Source: Planctomycetota bacterium (GTDB lineage: Bacteria > Planctomycetota > UBA1135 > GCA-002686595). From it: DNA of 64,000 bases. Positions within the stretch are counted from its first letter, which is position 1; each line of letters opens with the position of its first letter. The notes beneath the pieces were generated by a model. The model was not told the DNA's origin. It was given only the letters and a program-made list of their open reading frames with translations, and ran no database searches. Where the stretch lies: positions 1-64,000 of the forward strand of contig VGYZ01000006.1 in assembly GCA_016872795.1 (NCBI GenBank). Direction: 5' to 3'. The position numbers and the translations under genes were made by a program. This document shows positions 9,973 through 16,621 of this stretch, one piece after another.

Positions 9973-10790
9973 ATCCGCTCGACATCCACCCGCCGCTCGT
10001 CGAGCAGTTGCTCGTGCAGTTCCTGCGCGAGGAGCTCGCCAGCGGCAGCTTCTCGCGCGCGGTGATCGGCATTTCCGGCGGCGTCGACTCCGCGCTCGTC
10101 GCCGCGCTATGCGCGCGCGCGCTCGGTCCGGACAATGTGCTCGGCGTGATGATGCCCTACCGCACATCGAATCCCGACAGCGAGGGCCACGCGCGCTTGC
10201 TCGCGAGCTCGCTCGGAATCGCGACGCGCAAGGTCGAGATCACCGGCATGGCCGATGGCTATCTCGGCGCCCACGGGGTCGACGATCGCATGCGACGCGG
10301 CAATGTGATGGCGCGCTGCCGCATGATCGTGCTCTACGACCTGTCGGTCGAGTGGAAGGGCCTCGTGATCGGCACGAGCAACAAGACCGAAATCCTGCTC
10401 GGCTACTCGACGCAGTGGGGCGACTCCGCGAGCGCGCTCAACCCGATCGGCGATCTCTACAAGCACCAGATCTACGAGCTCGCGCGCCACATGGGCGTGC
10501 CCTCCCCGATCCTCGACAAGGCGCCGAGCGCGGACCTGTTCGAAGGTCAGACCGACGAGGGCGAACTCGGCTTCAGCTACGCGGACGTCGATCGACTGCT
10601 CCATCAAATGGTCGATCTGCGCATGAGCGAGCGCGAGCTCGTCGACGCGGGCTTCCATGTCGATTTCGTGCGCCGCATCGCTGCTCGCATCGCGGCCACG
10701 CAGTTCAAGCGCGTGATGCCTCTGATCGCGAAGCTCTCGCAGCGCACGGTCAATCAAGACTTCCGCTACCTGCGCGACTGGGGGCGCTGA
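9969..10790 (+). CDS. nadE: NAD synthetase, ATP pyrophosphatase subunit
   Basis: A 273-residue N-type ATP pyrophosphatase that forms NAD from nicotinate adenine dinucleotide, ATP and ammonia. The P-loop-like motif is GISGGVDSALVAAL near residue 37; IGTSNKTEILLGYSTQWGD and the ADLFEGQTDEGELGF segment are conserved NadE features. The start is GTG at 9969, overlapping the stop of the amidase gene. The length fits the short, ammonia-using form, so glutamine use depends on the upstream partner. The 3' end overlaps the convergent acetyltransferase gene by 41 bases. Confidence 0.9.
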   Translation: MNPLDIHPPLVEQLLVQFLREELASGSFSRAVIGISGGVDSALVAALCARALGPDNVLGVMMPYRTSNPDSEGHARLLASSLGIATRKVEITGMADGYLGAHGVDDRMRRGNVMARCRMIVLYDLSVEWKGLVIGTSNKTEILLGYSTQWGDSASALNPIGDLYKHQIYELARHMGVPSPILDKAPSADLFEGQTDEGELGFSYADVDRLLHQMVDLRMSERELVDAGFHVDFVRRIAARIAATQFKRVMPLIAKLSQRTVNQDFRYLRDWGR

Positions 10791-11337
10791 GCTCCCAGCG
10801 CTCGTGGTCGCGCGCCACTCCGCGCACCACGCGGTAGCCGCGCGCTAGGCCGCCGGGCCGGAAACCCACGCGCGCGAGCAGCGCGCGCGATGGCTGGTTC
10901 TCCGGGAGCACATACGCATACAAGTCGCGGAGGCCGAGCTCGCGGAACGCCAGTTCGATCGCGAGCGTGAGCGCCTCGCTCATCAGGCCGCGCCGCGCAT
11001 AGCCTGCGCCGATCCAGTAGCCGAGGTTCGCACATCCCTTGCGCTCGTCGATCTCCCCCACCGTGATCGAGCCGCAGACCGCTCCATCCGACGCGAGCCT
11101 CACGAGCCAGCGCGCTCGCCGGTGCTCGGGCCCGATGCGGAGGTAGCGCGCAAACCACGAGGGCCCGAGCGGATCGACTCCGGGCAAGTGGAGCTCCCAC
11201 GGCGCCAGGAAGTCCCAGCTCGCGCAGCGCAGCGCGAGCACCTCGTCCTCGTCGTCGGCGTGCGGCCTCGCGAGCACGACCTGCGGGCCGCGCGCGACGA
11301 TGCGCGCCTCGAGCGACTCCCTGCGCGGGCGTTCCAT
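10750..11337 (-). CDS. GNAT acetyltransferase, RimJ/RimL type
   Basis: A protein of about 195 residues with the GNAT fold used to acetylate amines from acetyl-CoA. The segments CGSITVGEIDERKGCANLGYWI and YARRGLMSEALTLAIELAF correspond to motif A, and YVLPENQPSRALLARVGF to motif B of the ribosomal-protein N-acetyltransferase branch. Substrate could be a ribosomal protein or a small amine; it cannot be decided here. The ATG at 11337 is preferred to one at 11373, which adds a weak leader. The 3' end overlaps nadE on the other strand by 41 bases. Confidence 0.75.
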   Translation of the reverse strand: MERPRRESLEARIVARGPQVVLARPHADDEDEVLALRCASWDFLAPWELHLPGVDPLGPSWFARYLRIGPEHRRARWLVRLASDGAVCGSITVGEIDERKGCANLGYWIGAGYARRGLMSEALTLAIELAFRELGLRDLYAYVLPENQPSRALLARVGFRPGGLARGYRVVRGVARDHERWELSAPSRAGSGSLD

Positions 11338-11392
11338 CGCCCGCACTTGTACCGCAGCGCCCGCGCTGCTCAAGCCGGGGCCGTGGGAAGTC

Positions 11393-11857
11393 CTACTGTC
11401 CCGACTGCAGGCGACGCGCGAGGTCGTCGAAGTCGATACCGCCGATCATCGAGCGCTCGATGCGTCCCAGACGCGCAAAGCGCTCCCGCTCCAGGTCGGA
11501 AGCCTCGCCCACGGGCTTCGCCGTTGTGCCACTTGGCAGGGGCAGCGGCAGGCCTAGCGCGGAGGGGCTGACCACCAAAGCGAGGTCGCGCGCAAGCCCC
11601 TCGGGCAGCGGACCGCGGCGATCGAGCGCCGTCCGGGCGCGCGCACACACCTCGAGCGTCTCCTGCAGGTTGCGCTGGATGCGCATGAGCCGGTCGAGGT
11701 CCGGCGAGGGGCCGGCGAGCGACTGCTTCACCTTGGCCGTCGCGACCTCGAGCACGGCGATCAGGCAGTTGAGCTTGTTGCGCAGCCGCTCGCGGTACTC
11801 CGCGGACTCGAGGGGGGGCTCGGACGGGGAATCGCCGCTTTCGAAAGGCTCTTGCAT
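11393..11857 (-). CDS. hypothetical helical protein
   Basis: A protein of about 154 residues with an acidic leader followed by a long helical stretch: YRERLRNKLNCLIAVLEVA and then LDRLMRIQRNLQETLEVC. The first of these is reminiscent of a histidine-kinase dimerisation helix, but the phospho-accepting His is absent, so no kinase or phosphotransfer role is claimed. The C-terminal half has a Pro-rich linker and a helix ending DDLARRLQSGQ. I do not recognise a family. The ATG at 11857 is chosen; an ATG at 11896 would extend it by 13 residues. It lies downstream of the RseB-like gene by about 120 bases. Confidence 0.45.
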   Translation of the reverse strand: MQEPFESGDSPSEPPLESAEYRERLRNKLNCLIAVLEVATAKVKQSLAGPSPDLDRLMRIQRNLQETLEVCARARTALDRRGPLPEGLARDLALVVSPSALGLPLPLPSGTTAKPVGEASDLERERFARLGRIERSMIGGIDFDDLARRLQSGQ

Positions 11858-11977
11858 CGCGTGTGTCGCCGCACTCCAAGGGAATGTCGGCACCAAAGGC
11901 TACCCCACCCGCAAGCGGGAGGTCGGCACAAGCGCGAGGTCGCTTCCACGCACGGAGGTGGAAGAAATTTACGGCGG

Positions 11978-13009
11978 CTACTTGAGCGTCGACGCGATCA
12001 GGTCGAGCAGCTCGTCCGCCGAGGCGCGCCCGAGCGCCATGAAGCGCTCGCCGGCCAGCGTGCCCTCGACATGATTCCACGGGCCGACCGACGGGGCCAC
12101 GCGCATCACATCTTCGCTCAAGAGCGAGGAATCGTCGCCGCCGTGTAGCACGAAGACGACCTCGATGCCATCGGTGAGCGTCGACTTCGCCCAGGGGATC
12201 TCGCCCCCGCCGTCGGGCTCCGGCGAACGCACGATGGTCGACTCGACCAGCAGGAAGCGGCCGCCGTCGCCCTCGGGCAGGCGCGGCCGGAAGCCGAGCG
12301 CCGCGACACGCAAACTCCGCGACTCGGGAAGCGGCTGCTCCTGATTGGAGCTCTCGTCCCACGGGAAGTCCGGGGCGAACTGCGGGTTCAGCTCAAGGCT
12401 CTCGAACTCGACCTTCCCCATCACATGTCCGTCGGTCGCGACCTGCTCGCAGCGCATCACCAGACCGGACTCACGGTCGACCGCGAGGTTGTAGGTGAAC
12501 GCGGCGCCGTGGCGCAGCGCGAAGACCAGCTCCTCGCACTCGCGGCCCGCCACCCGAGTGCGCACGCCGGTCGCGATCGGGCTGTAGTTCACGCACATCT
12601 GGGCCACATCGTGAATGCGGAAGTCCCGGTAGCGGAACAGGAACCCGTCGCGCGATTCCTGCAGCATGTGCCACAGTTCCTCGCGCCGCGGCGGGAGGGT
12701 CGGAGCGATCAGCTCGAGCCCTTGGAGTGCGACACGGCCCTGCCCGTCGCTGGAGACCTCCTCGCGGTAGCTGGTCGAGTAGACCGTCACTCCGACCTGC
12801 CACGACTGCTCGACCCGCCGCACGCCGCTGTAGGCGACCGCAGTCGGCGCCACGCGCATCTTCTGCAGGAGCGCCTCGCTCGGCTGACCGGAGTACAGGA
12901 TCGGCGGCGGGGTCGTCGACGGCGCGCTCACGCTCGACATGTCGCCGCATCCGACCAGCCCGAAGGCGAGGCCGGTGACGGCGGTGAGGAGGAGCGAGGG
13001 GCGGCGCAC
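11978..13009 (-). CDS. RseB/MucB-like sigma-factor regulatory lipoprotein
   Basis: A 343-residue exported protein starting at GTG 13009, with a signal ending FGLVGCG (lipobox). It has the two-part look of RseB. An N-terminal lipoprotein-carrier-like region contains YSGVRRVEQSW, EEVSSDGQGR, NYSPIATG and a central VAGRECEELVF. A strand pair follows, YNLAVDRESGLVMRCEQVATDG then VEFESLELNP, which is very like the RseB segment linking its domains. A smaller C-terminal domain has VLHGGDDSSLL. In the RpoE system RseB shields the anti-sigma factor from proteolysis and senses envelope damage. Its place third in an ECF sigma/anti-sigma operon, 11 bases after the anti-sigma gene, supports that role. Confidence 0.65.
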   Translation of the reverse strand: MRRPSLLLTAVTGLAFGLVGCGDMSSVSAPSTTPPPILYSGQPSEALLQKMRVAPTAVAYSGVRRVEQSWQVGVTVYSTSYREEVSSDGQGRVALQGLELIAPTLPPRREELWHMLQESRDGFLFRYRDFRIHDVAQMCVNYSPIATGVRTRVAGRECEELVFALRHGAAFTYNLAVDRESGLVMRCEQVATDGHVMGKVEFESLELNPQFAPDFPWDESSNQEQPLPESRSLRVAALGFRPRLPEGDGGRFLLVESTIVRSPEPDGGGEIPWAKSTLTDGIEVVFVLHGGDDSSLLSEDVMRVAPSVGPWNHVEGTLAGERFMALGRASADELLDLIASTLK

Positions 13010-13020
13010 GGGAGTGGATC

Positions 13021-13725
13021 CTAGATGTTGTTCTGTTCGAGCAGGCCGCTGGAGACGGTCTCGAACCACGCGCGAGCCGAGGGCGAGAGGTCGCGCGTCG
13101 ACTCCAGACGCTCGACGCGGAATGGGCGCGCGCCGCGAGCGCTCTGGAGGTCGCTCGGCGCGCCGCGGCGCTCGAACGCCTGCGGTGCAAGTGACAGCAG
13201 CGCGATCGCCGCAGCCGCTACGGAGAGCCACGCGCGCGTGGCGAGCTTCCTCTCGGCGCGCGGCTTGGCGAGCTCGCGAGCGACTCGCTGCTCGAGCACC
13301 ATGGGCGCCACGAGACGCGGCAGGCCCTCGAACTGACGCGCGACGCGGGCCTTGACCGGGTTCGCGAGATCCTCGGCCACGAGGCGCTCGAGCACGCTCG
13401 GCGCGCGCGCCGAGAACTGCGGGCCGGTGCCCGACGCCAACGCTTCGACGGCACGGTCGAACTCGTCGCCAGCCTCGACTCGCGCCAGACTCTCGAGCGC
13501 GCGGACCGCGCGTGCGCGGCGGCCTTCGCTCTGGAACTCGCGCTCGCTCAAGCCCTCGAGCTCGCTCGGCGCGACCATCCGCGGCAATGTACGCAACAGC
13601 CCCTCGCGCAGCGCAAGGCGACCGACCCAGCGCTCGCACTCGGCGCACGCATGCTCGCTCAGCGCGGCGCGGTCGAGCGCAGCAACGCGGAACGCGTTGC
13701 AGTCGAAGTGCGCTTGCGGCTTCAT
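13021..13725 (-). CDS. membrane-spanning anti-sigma factor
   Basis: A 234-residue protein with a cytoplasmic N-terminal part, one membrane helix (about residues 166-186, AWLSVAAAAIALLSLAP) and a short outer part of about 45 residues. Near the start SEHACAECERWV gives a His-Cys-Cys cluster reminiscent of the zinc-binding anti-sigma domain, but the spacing is H-x-C-x2-C rather than the usual H-x3-C-x2-C. The middle region has two repeated segments (APSVLERLVAEDLANPVKARV and APMVLEQRVARELAKP). It overlaps the sigma gene by four bases (13722-13725), so the pair is translationally coupled. Confidence 0.7.
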   Translation of the reverse strand: MKPQAHFDCNAFRVAALDRAALSEHACAECERWVGRLALREGLLRTLPRMVAPSELEGLSEREFQSEGRRARAVRALESLARVEAGDEFDRAVEALASGTGPQFSARAPSVLERLVAEDLANPVKARVARQFEGLPRLVAPMVLEQRVARELAKPRAERKLATRAWLSVAAAAIALLSLAPQAFERRGAPSDLQSARGARPFRVERLESTRDLSPSARAWFETVSSGLLEQNNI

Positions 13726-14330
13726 CCGAGGTAGTACCGGTCGAGGATCGGGGTCAGGCGCTGGTCGAGTATGTCGTGCGCGCGAGAGAGGCGCGACTTC
13801 ACGGTGCCGAGGGAGATTTGCAGCGTGTCCGCGATCTCCTCATAGGACTGACTCTCGATGTAGCGCAGCACGGTGATCGTGCGCAACTTCGGGCTCAGGC
13901 TGGAGATCGCGCGCTGCACCTCGTGCTCGAGCTCGTGGCGCGACGCGGCGTGAATCGGCATCTCGGGCTTCTCGTCGCTCGGATGGAAGCGCGCCGACTG
14001 GTGCTCGTCGAATTCCTGAAGCTCGTCGAGCGACACAAGGCTCCGCGCCCGCGAGCGCCGCTTGAGGTCGATCGAGGCGTTGACGGAGATGCGGTAGACC
14101 CAGCTCGAGAACTTGCTCTGGAAGCGGAACCCACCGAGCTTGCGAAACAGGATTCCGAAGGTCTCCTGAGCGGCGTCGAGCGCGTCCGACGGGTTGCCCG
14201 TGATCCGGTAGCAGACATTGTAGACGCGGTCCTTGTAGAGCTCGTACAGCTCCCGGAACGGGCCGTCGAGCCCGGCCAGCGAAGAGCGTTGGCAGGTCCG
14301 AATCAGTTCCGTATCGGGGTCAGGACTCAT
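13722..14330 (-). CDS. ECF-type RNA polymerase sigma factor
   Basis: A 202-residue sigma-70 factor lacking regions 1 and 3. Region 2 includes LYELYKDRVYNVCYRITGN, DALDAAQETFGILFRKLGGF and KFSSWVYRISVNASID. Region 4 includes LSPKLRTITVLRYIESQSYEEIADTLQISLGTVKSRLSRA, a helix-turn-helix for the -35 element. It directs RNA polymerase to a dedicated regulon, probably an envelope-stress set, since the two cotranscribed genes are a membrane anti-sigma factor and an RseB-like lipoprotein. Start taken at ATG 14330, where the sigma domain begins; the frame is open for 33 more codons. A candidate promoter of ECF type lies just upstream, suggesting autoregulation. Confidence 0.88.
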   Translation of the reverse strand: MSPDPDTELIRTCQRSSLAGLDGPFRELYELYKDRVYNVCYRITGNPSDALDAAQETFGILFRKLGGFRFQSKFSSWVYRISVNASIDLKRRSRARSLVSLDELQEFDEHQSARFHPSDEKPEMPIHAASRHELEHEVQRAISSLSPKLRTITVLRYIESQSYEEIADTLQISLGTVKSRLSRAHDILDQRLTPILDRYYLG

Positions 14331-14354
14331 GGGGAGTACTTCAGGCGAGGGTTC

Positions 14355-14379
14355 GACGAGTACCGCGGGCGACCGGTTC
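14355..14379 (-). promoter_or_regulatory. candidate autoregulatory ECF promoter
   Basis: Reading the minus strand, GAACC (14375-14379) is followed after 16 bases by CGTC (14355-14358). This fits the common ECF layout of a GAAC-type -35 and a CGTC-type -10 element. It lies 25 bases before the sigma-factor start codon. Autoregulation is the usual arrangement for such operons; the assignment rests on the motif and position alone. Confidence 0.45.
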
Positions 14380-14432
14380 CCTGCTTCCGCGGCCCGTCCT
14401 TTTGGGGGTCCGCTGCGGCAGGAATTCAATTC

Positions 14433-15404
14433 TTAGCCGCCGATCAGGGCGGCCGGATCGATGGATCGAACCGTGCTGCCGACCGTGTTGACACAGCCGG
14501 GTGGGCAGAAGGTGTCCCACCCGGGCACGCAGTCGGCCGCAATGACCTCATGCGTCACGACCGCACCGACCACGCGCACCACCGTAGTGGTCTGCGCGCA
14601 GATCTCGCCCATGGCGTTCGAGGGAGACTGGTTCGACGGATCGATCGGCCGGTAGGCATGGCCCAGTCCGATGCCCGTGCCGCCCGGCGCGGGCATCGTC
14701 ATCCCAGCGCCGGAGATGCGGACGAACTGGTACAGCGAGCCCTGCAACGCCGCGAAGTCGCAGGTCTCCGCGTCGAGATAGGTGCCCTGCTGCGCGAGCG
14801 TCGCGAAGACCGACGCGCCCCGCCGAGCGAGGACAGCCTCCGCTCGGATGAGGGGATCGAGGACCACGATCTTCGAGCCCAGCGCGCTGCCGTTGCGGAC
14901 CCGAATCGGAGCGCCGCCACGCATGGCCGCAAGCGAGACAGGGAACATCTGTTCGCCCACGCGCGCACCAAACCGCAAGCACTTCGTGTGCAAGTTCCCA
15001 TCGGGGACGAAAACGAGCGTCGCGATGTGCACGCGACGACCCAGCTGAAAGCCGACCATGGCCACCGAAGGGTCGAGAGTCAGCGGGAAATTCGAACTGT
15101 CGAGCGGGTTCGATTCGCGCGCGACTTCCTCCAGATCGCTGAAGCTGTCACCGTCGGTGTCCGCTTGGCAGGGCCAAGTGCCCAGCACGGATTCGAGCTC
15201 ATCGACGAGCCCGTCGCCATCCGTGTCGGCCGAAGGTTGGAGCACCTCGGCCGCCACGGTAGCGGGAGCGCCTCCGGCTCCACCCGCCCACCAAACCGAA
15301 CCACTGGCCGCTGCCAGCGCCAACAGCGCCAGCGCGGCTACCCGTCGTGCGCGGCCACGCCGCGCTTGCCCACCACGACACTCGAGCGAGGTTCGAATCT
15401 TCAC
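14433..15404 (-). CDS. secreted thrombospondin-type-3-repeat protein
   Basis: A 323-residue exported protein starting at GTG 15404. It has an Arg-rich N-region and a hydrophobic helix (VAALALLALAAASGSVWW). About residues 58-90 hold two Asp-rich calcium-binding repeats, ADTDGDGLVDELESVLGT and ADTDGDSFSDLEEV, of the thrombospondin type 3 class common in planctomycete surface proteins. The remaining 220 residues are not recognised; they contain seven or so Cys residues, including CPPGCVN near the end, which may form disulfides. An upstream ATG in frame is excluded because it would fall inside the tRNA gene region. Confidence 0.65.
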   Translation of the reverse strand: MKIRTSLECRGGQARRGRARRVAALALLALAAASGSVWWAGGAGGAPATVAAEVLQPSADTDGDGLVDELESVLGTWPCQADTDGDSFSDLEEVARESNPLDSSNFPLTLDPSVAMVGFQLGRRVHIATLVFVPDGNLHTKCLRFGARVGEQMFPVSLAAMRGGAPIRVRNGSALGSKIVVLDPLIRAEAVLARRGASVFATLAQQGTYLDAETCDFAALQGSLYQFVRISGAGMTMPAPGGTGIGLGHAYRPIDPSNQSPSNAMGEICAQTTTVVRVVGAVVTHEVIAADCVPGWDTFCPPGCVNTVGSTVRSIDPAALIGG

Positions 15405-15551
15405 GCTGTATCCTTGATGTTCGAGGGAAGGGCGTTGGCTAGGAGTCCCCTTTCCTCTTTGCGGCACCTTAGCTCCATTCCCCAATAATGCCAGCCCCCC
15501 CTCCGCGCCCCGCCTCCCCTCCGCGCTCGCTATACTCCCCCGCCCAAAGGG

Positions 15552-15628
15552 GCGCCCGTAGCTCAGCTGGATAGAGCGTCTGCCTCCGGAGCAGAAGGTC
15601 ATGGGTTCGAATCCCGTCGGGCGTACCA
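15552..15628 (+). tRNA. tRNA-Arg (anticodon CCG)
   Basis: A complete cloverleaf can be folded. The acceptor arm GCGCCCG (15552-15558) pairs with CGGGCGT (15618-15624) with one G-U. The D-arm is GCTCAGCTGGATAGAGC. The anticodon stem TCTGC/GCAGA encloses the loop CTCCGGA, giving anticodon CCG for the Arg codon CGG. The T-arm contains GGGTTCGAATCCC. Discriminator A is followed by an encoded CCA (15626-15628). Confidence 0.95.
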
Positions 15629-15821
15629 CGCTTCCTCAGTCCTCGGGGAAACCGCTGGGTCCCGGCCTACGACTCCCCTTTCGGGGCCCGCTCCCCCTGC
15701 GCCCACTGCGCGCCACCCCGCGGTCCCGCCCCTGACCGAGCCCGACCGACCTGCCTCCCTCAGCCCGGTCCGAGTCGCAGGTCAGGAGTCGGGCCCCAAC
15801 GACGAAGAGACGGGCACGAGA

Positions 15822-16560
15822 ATGCAAGCGCAAACACAGCGACGATCAGATCCTCCGCAAGCGGCGTGAGGCTGAGGTCGCCCTCGCGCAGGGCGCACGG
15901 TGAAGGGCGTTTGCCGACAGCTCGAAGTGACGGGGCAGGCTACCGCTGGCGCAAGGAGTTCGGCGGCTTGAAGGTCGACCAGGCCAAGCGACTGCACGAC
16001 CTCGAGCGTGAAAATGTCCGGCTGAAGCGGATCGTGTCGGAGCAGGCGCTCGACATGGCGATCTGGCGCGAGGCTGGCTGGCCTGTGAGCCACAAACGAG
16101 TGGAGAGGATCTGGAGACGAGAGGATCTGAAAGTGCCTGTGCGACAGCCCACACGCGCACGCCTTCGGCTGGACGGCGGACCGTGCATCCGCCCGCGGCC
16201 GCAGCGGCCCAGCCATGTGTGGAGCTACGACTTCGTACACGCCTGTACGCACGGCGGATGTCCACGGAAGCTCATGGCTTTGATGGATGAGTCCACACGC
16301 GAGTGCCTGTCGATCGATGTGTCGCGGCGGCGTGAAGACCCTCTACATCGAGCCGGGCTCCCATGGGAGCACGGCTACATCGAGAGCTTCCACGGCAAGC
16401 TGCGCGACGAGCTTCTGAACGGAGAGATCTTCTTCACGCTGGCCGAGGCACGCGCAGTCATCAAGGCATGGCGGCACGAGTACAACCATGTGCGGCCGCA
16501 CAGCGCGCTGAACTACAGGCCCCCAGCGCCGCTGACCCCGCAGCCAAGAGAGGCCGCCTC
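15822..16560 (+). pseudogene. decayed IS3-family transposase remnant
   Basis: Fragments of both IS3-type frames of the IS407-like branch are recognisable but scrambled. OrfA begins near ATG 15822 (an extra base precedes KRKHSDDQILRKRREAEVALAQG), switches frame for VKGVCRQLEVTGQ, then again for YRWRKEFGGLKVDQAKRLHDLERE. After LDMAI the frame runs straight into OrfB at REAGWPVSHKRVERIWRRE, so the junction and start of OrfB are gone. WSYDFV with the first catalytic Asp is present and YIESFHGKLRDELLNGEIF carries the catalytic Glu. The block with the second catalytic Asp is deleted, and one base is missing before PWEHGYIESF. It cannot encode an active enzyme. It lies about 190 bases after the tRNA-Arg gene. 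Confidence 0.85.
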
Positions 16561-16621
16561 CAGCAAGAATCATCCGCTTGGAGTTCCTTCCCCGCCTTGG
16601 GAGCCACGCGACTCGCATGGC

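Noticed and set aside
11393-11857. The helical protein as a histidine kinase fragment.
   Set aside because: The helix resembles a dimerisation helix but the phospho-accepting His and any ATPase domain are missing.
15629-15821. The tRNA-Arg 3' end as an attachment site for an integrated element.
   Set aside because: No integrase, no second copy of the tRNA 3' sequence and no flanking repeat were seen; the IS3 remnant alone does not need one.
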